From Vitis vinifera (Eukaryota; Streptophyta; Magnoliopsida; Vitales; Vitaceae), in assembly GCF_030704535.1 (NCBI RefSeq), contig NC_081810.1:8070501-8134500 (forward strand): a stretch of DNA of 64,000 nucleotides, written 5' to 3'. The translations under genes were made by a program, and so were the position numbers. Position 1 is the stretch's first letter; every line of letters starts with the position of its first letter. This document shows, piece after piece, positions 59,901-64,000 of this stretch. Below the pieces are notes generated by a model. The model was not told where the DNA came from and made no database searches. It saw only the letters and a list, made by a program, of their open reading frames with translations.

Positions 59901-62730
59901 ATTATCCATGTTTTGAACCTATTCTTCTAAGTTCTTATTCAGGAAAAAAAAAAGCAGCAAACCAAGGTAATGAGCACTGAAGGATCAACAAATACCCCTT
60001 CCTTTAGGAAAAACCCAACTAATAAACAAAATTTATTAAAGACATTGAGCATTCATTTATATACAGTTCTACAACCTCTCCTCCCCCGCGCCCCCCCCCC
60101 CCCCCCCAAAAAAAAAAACTCCTCCCAAGGAAAAGGCTCTTCAAAAAATGGATTGACACCTTTAATTCCTCTCTTTCCAAACTGTCCAAGAAATGAAGGA
60201 TCCATGTCATCCCAAAAGAGTCTTTCTAACAGTGGCAAACAGTACAAAAGTAACACCAAACAAAGATAAGAGTGACTGCCAAAGAAACCTTGTCTTGACA
60301 ATAGTGCAACAAAATGTGATTAATTGATTCTTCATTAACTTTACATAGGAAACATCTATAAACCAACATGCACCATCTTCTCTGAAGCTGATCAAGAATC
60401 AATATTTTTCCCCAACAACCTTCCCATGCAAAGAAACTTACTTTAGATGGAACCCATGAATTCCAAATGACCCTCGTCAAAAAAGAGATTAAACACTCCC
60501 TTACTCCAAGGAAACATAAATGAGCTCATGCAAAATGTCTCATTCCTTAAATCTATCCACACTGCTCTATCCTCCTCTCTATTCACCACCTTACCTTGCA
60601 GCCTTAAGAAGTAATGTTCTACTTCACCCAGCTCCTACTCATTTAGATTTCTAGAAAAACAAGGGTTCCAATGACCCCTCTCACCTATATAGTCCCACAA
60701 CTCTGCCACCCAAGACTTTAAAATGTACAAGATGGAAATGAAACATGTAAGGGTTCATCCCCACACCACCTATCTTTCCAAAATTTTGCCCTCCTCCCAT
60801 TGCATACAAGAAAGGAAATTCCACTATGAGGGCATCCCAATCCTTCTTGATAGATTTCCATAACCCACCACCCTACCCATCTCTTACATCACAAAACCAT
60901 CACCCCTCTTCTTCCTTCCCATATTTTCCACTTATAACCTATCTTCAGAGAGCTTCCCCATCCAAATCCATATATCCACTTGTCTAAGAGAGCATAATTG
61001 AGCAAAGAAAGATTTCTAACACCCAAAGCCTCTTTTCTTTTCTCCATGCATACAATTGACCACTTCACTTGAAATTTTTCTTCAATGCCCCACTTGCAAA
61101 GAGGAAGTCTCTTTGAATCTTCTCAAGCCTCATTATGACTATTCTTGGAATGGAAAACAATGACACAAAATAAATGGACAAGCTAAATAATGTGCTCCAG
61201 ATCAAGTATGTCTATCCCTTTGTCGTCTTTTCCACATTGATAGATTTTTGTGAAACTGCTCTTCCACTCTATCCCAAGTCACCACTAATTCAAAAGAAGT
61301 GCCCAATGGAAGCCCCAAATAAGAAGATGGATGTTCTCCCACCTTACATCCCAATTCTTAAGCCAACTCCTCTGGCATTGTCTACCCTTCCAATTATAAT
61401 CAACACATTCTCTTCTAGGTGGTTTTTTTAACATGAGGGCTTCAAGCCACAAGAGAAACCAACTTAAATGAACCATTTGATCTCGAGAAGTCTCACAAAA
61501 AACAATGGTATCATCTACAAACAATCAATGAGACACCTTCCCACTTACCCTAAAGCCTAATAAGTAGCCTCCTTCCTTTGCCTTTAGCAAACAATATCTA
61601 GTTTGCACATAACACCACATGCCTTGCTTTTCAACATAGAGCCCACTACTTCATTAGTTATCAGCACTACATAAAATAATTGTCTTCCCTCTATAAAAGC
61701 ATTTTGAGACTCGGAAACCACTTTTCCCTCTCTTCAATCTCTTCTCCAACTTTCCTAAAAACTTTCTGAAAAAACTTAAAATGTTAGGATTTGGATTCAA
61801 AATGTATATAGTGCTCCAAGACCTCACATGTAGCCCCATACCCAAATATAGTGAGCACAAATTGAGCTACCAGCTTTCCTAAAAACTTAAAATGTTAGAA
61901 TTTGAATCTAAAATATATATACTGCTCTAAGACCTTACTTATCAAAACAAATAGTGCTCTAAGACCTCACGTGTAGCCCCATACCCACAAATAGGAGGCA
62001 CAAACGGTAGTTGAGGTAGACAAATCACCATTTGTCATTGTAGATAATTAGACAAACAAATGGATGGGGGAAGACTTGAGTACTTGAACCTAAGAACTCT
62101 AGTTAACCAAAGCTTTGATATCCTATTGAGCTACCAATTGACCTAAAAGATTAAGTTGTTAAGATTTGGATTCATGATGTATATCATACTCTAGCCTAGT
62201 TGCGAAAGAGTTACGAGACATGAAACAAAAAAATATGTTGATTCAGGTCAGGCATACTATAAGTAATGATTCTCTATCATTAGGAGAATTGCAAGGAATG
62301 AAGGACTCCAATCCAATAACTTCACACATTCATCAGCATCATGTTTTATACCCATGCCACTAATGAGGAGAAACATAAACAAAACATGTCAATTTTTCAA
62401 ATGTCAAGGCTTGAATTCAAGTAGTATTGCTTGCTTATTAAAACAAAGCATGTAAAAGTGACAATGGAATACACACTACTAACTTACAATGTCTCATTTC
62501 TGTTTTTTCTTCTGAATCATGGCAAACAGCTTCATCCCTTGTATCATCAAGGGTGGATCCCTCAGACTGCCTATCACTATACAATTCCTCTTTCTGGTAT
62601 GAGAATGTTCCCCTTCCTCGCCGCTTAGTGATTTGAGCTTTATTATCTTCCATTGAAAGTGTTGATACATCTGGAAGAGATGGTGGAGAGAGCAATTCAT
62701 TTGGTGCACGATCTGCAATGGTTTCCCAAT
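47994..62730 (-). CDS. R3HCC1/R3HCC1L-like protein, 3' four coding exons
   Basis: The minus-strand exons are 62730-62488, 58314-58153, 49007-48918 and 48196-47994 (stop TGA at 47996-47994). All three junctions keep frame. Exon 1 here reads [20 protein letters not shown], then [18 protein letters not shown]. Exon 2 carries the RRM-like fold: [28 protein letters not shown] and [14 protein letters not shown]. Exon 3 reads [20 protein letters not shown]. Exon 4 reads [20 protein letters not shown], then [20 protein letters not shown] and ends DDAWGSDD. This is the C-terminal module of animal R3HCC1L and of its plant homologues; molecular role is poorly known, with RNA binding inferred. The 5' exons lie beyond 64000 or were not recognised. 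The donor after exon 2 (58152-58151) reads CT instead of GT. Introns 2 and 1 are packed with transposons. No stops are seen in any exon. Confidence 0.82.
48197..48917. other. Intron of the R3HCC1L-like gene
   Basis: Flanked by donor gtaaac (48917-48912 on the minus strand) and a tttcag acceptor just right of 48196. Contains an ATGT microsatellite near 48796-48816. No other feature seen. Confidence 0.6.
48796..48816. repeat. (ATGT)n microsatellite
   Basis: About five tatg units inside the last intron of the R3HCC1L-like gene. Confidence 0.85.
49008..50137. other. Intronic sequence, no element recognised
   Basis: Right part of the 9.1-kb intron as read on the minus strand. No coding or repeat signature was recognised; the region near 49880-49980 has ccggttgacattctggttcg-type wording that may be an old repeat. 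Confidence 0.4.
50284..50740 (-). pseudogene. LINE ORF2 C-terminal zf-RVT region
   Basis: Around 50700-50590 the minus strand encodes a Cys/His cluster of the type C-x-x-C then H-x-x-x-x-C ([15 protein letters not shown]), then [19 protein letters not shown]. This is the usual end of ORF2 in plant LINE-1 elements and continues to within about 120 bp of the poly(A) end. Confidence 0.75.
51138..52376 (-). pseudogene. LINE ORF2 reverse transcriptase
   Basis: The piece 52376-52152 gives [20 protein letters not shown] and [22 protein letters not shown] motifs 1-2. The next frame (52145-51138) gives [20 protein letters not shown], then [11 protein letters not shown] with the catalytic FADD near 51863-51852, followed by the thumb (YLGLPLGA) and RMSL-type tail. 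A TAG separates the two pieces near 52149, and further stops occur in 52377-52883. Confidence 0.88.
53139..53600 (-). pseudogene. LINE ORF2 endonuclease, C-terminal half
   Basis: Reads [19 protein letters not shown], then [14 protein letters not shown] and [10 protein letters not shown]. These are the G-D-F-N, R-L-D-R and S-D-H blocks of the apurinic-type endonuclease that nicks target DNA for LINE insertion. The N-terminal half with the first catalytic asparagine and glutamate is deleted. Confidence 0.8.
53542..53766 (-). pseudogene. LINE ORF1, N-terminal part only
   Basis: Starts [20 protein letters not shown] and reads [19 protein letters not shown], then [15 protein letters not shown]. 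This is like the start of ORF1 (nucleic-acid binding protein, DUF4283-like) in eudicot LINE-1 elements. It ends abruptly where the endonuclease frame takes over near 53570. The zinc-knuckle C-terminus is absent. Confidence 0.6.
53862..55042. other. Intronic sequence, no element recognised
   Basis: Interior of the 9.1-kb intron. Minor ORFs are not similar to known families. Confidence 0.4.
55043..55250. repeat. Two-copy tandem duplication, 104-bp unit
   Basis: Starting ctgctcatcacatttgttag, a 104-bp unit occurs at 55043-55146 and again at 55147-55250 with about one difference (agctttcac versus agctatcac). The near identity shows a recent event. Confidence 0.95.
55251..55975. other. Intronic sequence, no element recognised
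   Basis: Nothing beyond low-complexity AT-rich sequence was recognised. Confidence 0.4.
55976..56556 (+). repeat. 5' LTR of the small element
   Basis: 581 bp, contains tataaata (56240-56247) as probable TATA box. A stretch attaggatta(g/a)tatt recurs several times inside. Similar to 57514-58096 over its full length. Confidence 0.9.
56561..56572 (+). other. Primer-binding site of the small element
   Basis: tggtattagagc, one transition away from the tRNA-iMet complement tggtatcagagc, four bases after the 5' LTR. Confidence 0.8.
56629..57129 (+). CDS. Retropepsin-like ORF with an internal 35-residue duplication
   Basis: 166 residues. The aspartic-protease loop appears twice: [15 protein letters not shown], then [15 protein letters not shown], each followed by [19 protein letters not shown] sequence (SKEF / SEEL), so a segment of about 105 bp has been tandemly duplicated. 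After the second copy come [33 protein letters not shown], the usual retropepsin C-terminal part of Gypsy gag-pol polyproteins. The second loop has R in place of the G after Asp. Family knowledge: retropepsins act as dimers to process polyproteins; here no polyprotein is encoded. It sits alone between two LTRs; whether it is expressed is unknown. Confidence 0.7.
   Translation: MVEGYSCFMQPLVNIPRLNEEEDRRRTSIFRTRIAYQGRLCTLIIDGGSCSNQASKEFVEKHNLKTEGHPNQGRLCTLIIDRGSYFNLASEELVEKHNLKTEGHPNPNQIAWVNDTSILVSSHYLVTFNFSNNFELSAWCDVLQMKAAHIMLGRPWLFYNSCPIDV
57083..57433 (+). other. Possible continuation ORF of the small LTR element
   Basis: In another frame, overlapping the end of the retropepsin ORF, a 116-residue reading reads [20 protein letters not shown] and ends [14 protein letters not shown] with a basic tail. 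It could be the protein tail after a frame change, because Gypsy polyproteins have similar spacer sequence between protease and RT. I do not recognise a domain. Confidence 0.3.
57514..58096 (+). repeat. 3' LTR of the small element
   Basis: 583 bp, preceded by a purine-rich caggggaaat stretch that may serve as polypurine tract. The end at 58096 is 57 bp from the exon edge at 58153. Confidence 0.9.
58315..58979. other. Intronic sequence, no element recognised
   Basis: Start of the 4.2-kb intron (minus-strand acceptor aattcag just right of 58314). An AAAAT-rich run is near 58327-58370. Confidence 0.4.
58980..59327. mobile_element. hAT-like MITE (ggtcctgtttgg / ccaaacaagccc)
   Basis: The left end ggtcctgtttgggaactgtt and the inverse complement of the right end gggcttgtttggtaactgtt form inverted repeats with few mismatches over about 30 bases. 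Inside are further inverted words of the gttttctagaaaac type. This is a common non-autonomous hAT pattern in eudicot introns. A clear 8-bp duplication was not found. Confidence 0.7.
59328..59989. other. Intronic sequence, no element recognised
   Basis: Includes a T-rich tract at about 59800-59843. No coding similarity seen. Confidence 0.4.
59990..61760 (-). mobile_element. LINE-1 remnant, minus strand
   Basis: Minus-strand pieces: [17 protein letters not shown] near 61730-61660 (RT start), then [20 protein letters not shown] (61524-61460, FVDD where FADD is usual), then a Cys/His stretch [20 protein letters not shown] near 60370-60290 (zf-RVT) and [19 protein letters not shown] toward the 3' end. 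Frames change often and no flanking duplication was found. It is older than the LINE at 50157-53842 and has a C18/A10 homopolymer junction at 60084-60119. Confidence 0.75.
60084..60119. repeat. Poly(C)/poly(A) tract
   Basis: A run of about 18 C followed by about 10 A. Such tracts are prone to sequencing error, so frames across it are unreliable. Confidence 0.85.
61751..61990. repeat. Diverged two-copy repeat, ~124-bp unit
   Basis: A segment running from tttcctaaaaactt through aaaatgttagga, agacctcac and tagccccatacccaa occurs at 61751-61874 and again from 61875, with a partial third start at about 61950. The second copy contains extra sequence (ttacttatcaaaacaaatag). Confidence 0.7.
61991..62487. 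other. Intronic sequence, no element recognised
   Basis: Includes ttgttaagatttggattcat (about 62156-62176), a repeat of wording in 61780 and 61890. No coding signature. Confidence 0.4.
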
Positions 62731-62750
62731 CTGTGGTTTTCAAAAATAAC

Positions 62751-62970
62751 ATTTAGTTCAACATCACAATATCATATGGGATGCATTAGCTCAAAATTTG
62801 CAAAACTATATGGGATTATAACAAAGCAGAGTATAGGAGACAATTGAAATTTAAGCATACATTTAGATCAGCATCACAATATTACATGGGATGCATTAGC
62901 TTGAAATTTTCCAAACCATATAGGATTATAACAAAGCAAAGTATAGGAGATAAAAATTTAAGCATAAAAT
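62751..62970. repeat. Two-copy tandem duplication, 110-bp unit
   Basis: Unit atttag[t/a]tcarcatcacaat... occurs at 62751-62860 and 62861-62970, with several differences. It lies directly upstream (minus strand) of the exon at 62730-62488, inside the intron. Confidence 0.88.
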
Positions 62971-63372
62971 CCATATGATCACAAAGCTAAATTCCTATCA
63001 AAATAAATGAATCAAATAAAATCAAAGAGAGAATTAAAAGAGTTATAGTTTCTTATTATTGTTAGCAGAAAATGGAGTTTTTTTTCTCTTTTTTTTTTTA
63101 ATAGGCAAAAAATGAAAAAATTTATAGTTCTCCAAAATAGTAACTCCCACATTAATTGTTTCATGATATCATTATGGAAGCTTTAGGAGATAACAAGTCT
63201 CACAAATACATAACAATCTCCCCTCCCTCACATTCTGATTGAAATGAGTTTGATGCATATCAATTCTAAATTAGTAAGCCTTCAACTCTAGTCACAAATC
63301 CAAGACCCTCAAACCTCTCCAAAAGCATCAATTCTAAAGTAATTGACAATTAGTGTGTTAGTTCCACCACCA
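62971..63372. other. Upstream intron sequence, no exon recognised
   Basis: No further R3HCC1L exon was recognised up to the window end, so the gene's 5' part probably lies beyond 64000. Confidence 0.4.
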
Positions 63373-63474
63373 AGGTGCACCAAGTTCAAAATGGACCCCT
63401 CAAACCCTACTTGTAACTCAAAGAGGTGCACCAAGTCCATAATGAACCCCTCGAGCCTTGCTCCCAACTCAGAA
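63373..63474. repeat. Two-copy minisatellite, 51-bp unit
   Basis: Unit beginning aggtgcaccaagt[t/c]ca at 63373 and 63424, with about a dozen differences between copies. Confidence 0.8.
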
Positions 63475-63649
63475 GGGCATTTTAGCATCAAGGTGTGTAT
63501 CAAAGGTGACAACTTCGAGTGGGTTACAAGTAGGGATTAAAATATCGTGTATCAGTGGACCTCAAAATGATATTTACCACGGATATATCCATGGTCAATG
63601 TGGGTCAATGCAGGGCGGTCAATGCTAAAAAATGAGTTATTTTTCTACC

Positions 63650-63725
63650 GCTAAAGGGACTCAAACCCTGAACAAAACATTTGGCAAGCACCTTAGCCCA
63701 CCACTAGGGCAAGTTTGCCCCTTGA
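63650..63725 (-). mobile_element. tRNA-like module in repeat copy 3
   Basis: On the minus strand, cttgccctagtggtgggcta (box A, about 63715-63696) and cagggtttgagtccc (box B, about 63672-63658) fit Pol III promoter boxes. A short ragged A-rich end follows to the left on the plus strand. Related in position to 35203-35286. Confidence 0.5.
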
Positions 63726-63739
63726 TAAATATTTTGCAC

Positions 63740-63742
<3 letters not shown>

Positions 63743-63774
<32 letters not shown>
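63743..63774. repeat. (AT)n microsatellite
   Basis: About 16 AT repeats inside the AT-rich repeat copy. Confidence 0.9.
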
Positions 63775-63778
<4 letters not shown>

Positions 63779-64000
63779 CATTATGATATAAACAAAATAT
63801 TAAAAGAATACTTTAAAGAACAAATTAATTATAATTATTTTATAATTAAATAATTTTTTTTCATTTAATTGATTAACAAAAATATAAAAATTATCATGAT
63901 AATTTTCTTCATAGTGTTTTTAATATCATTAATATATTAATTAAATATTAAAATATTATACATTTACCATCATTTATTTTATATCATTTAATACAATTGA

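Larger units (their letters stand above)
63537..64000 (+). repeat. AT-rich repeat family, copy 3 (runs off window)
   Basis: Head with attaaaatatcgtg and tatcc-type words, an antisense tRNA-like module (63650-63725), an (AT)n tract and a tail with aattaattataatt, tatcatgataattttcttca, gtgtttttaatatcattaat. Same order as the inverted copy at 35493-34620. Continues beyond the window. Confidence 0.65.

Overview
This is nuclear DNA from a flowering plant, probably a woody eudicot. The window is AT-rich, genes carry GT-AG introns, and most of the sequence is plant transposons: Copia, Gypsy-like, LINE-1, hAT, CACTA and Mutator-like. The style of the repeats reminds me of grapevine (Vitis), but that is an inference from memory and not from a search.

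Only one ordinary host gene looks real. It lies on the minus strand from 62730 down to 47994, with its 5' end beyond the window, and encodes a plant homologue of the R3HCC1/R3HCC1L proteins. Four coding exons are visible, with consistent reading phases. They are separated by introns of 4.2, 9.1 and 0.7 kb, which hold a LINE with a perfect 19-bp target duplication, a small LTR element with a protease-only ORF, a second LINE remnant and tandem duplications. One exon shows CT where the splice donor GT is expected. Two other host genes are dead: a receptor-like/USP-type kinase of the HRDMRPNN class (2604-5496, plus, two in-frame stops and one frame change) and a CYP81-like cytochrome P450 fragment (44183-44850).

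Layout. 1-1371: end of an LTR with a ~120-bp tandem repeat. 2604-5496: kinase pseudogene. 6110-8045: Copia remnant, minus strand. 8.4-11.0 kb: three MITE-like elements, one a Mutator-like element with a 9-bp target duplication. 11763-34287: a 22.5-kb hAT transposon bounded by 12-bp perfect inverted termini and a near-perfect 8-bp target duplication. Inside it sits a 14.4-kb CACTA (En/Spm) element (18834-33199, TAA target duplication). 34.6-35.5 kb: an AT-rich repeat with a tRNA-like module. 39019-44091: a full-length but dead Copia element with two 541-bp LTRs. 44.2-44.9 kb: P450 fragment. 45-47.7 kb: AT-rich intergenic DNA with SINE- and MITE-like pieces. 47994-62730: the R3HCC1L-like gene and its transposon-filled introns. 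63.5-64 kb: another copy of the AT-rich repeat.

The most interesting structure is the nested transposon block. The hAT carries its own broken BED/hATC transposase and, beside it, pieces of at least two unrelated host genes: an ACT-domain Raf-like kinase of the STY type (three exon-like fragments, introns kept) and a BAG-domain co-chaperone. The CACTA inside it carries a broken TNP2 transposase, a second multi-exon gene with Transposase_24-like and Ulp1 (C48) protease domains, an antisense class III peroxidase fragment and a Copia gag fragment. The block therefore looks like two different gene-capturing DNA transposons, one inserted in the other.
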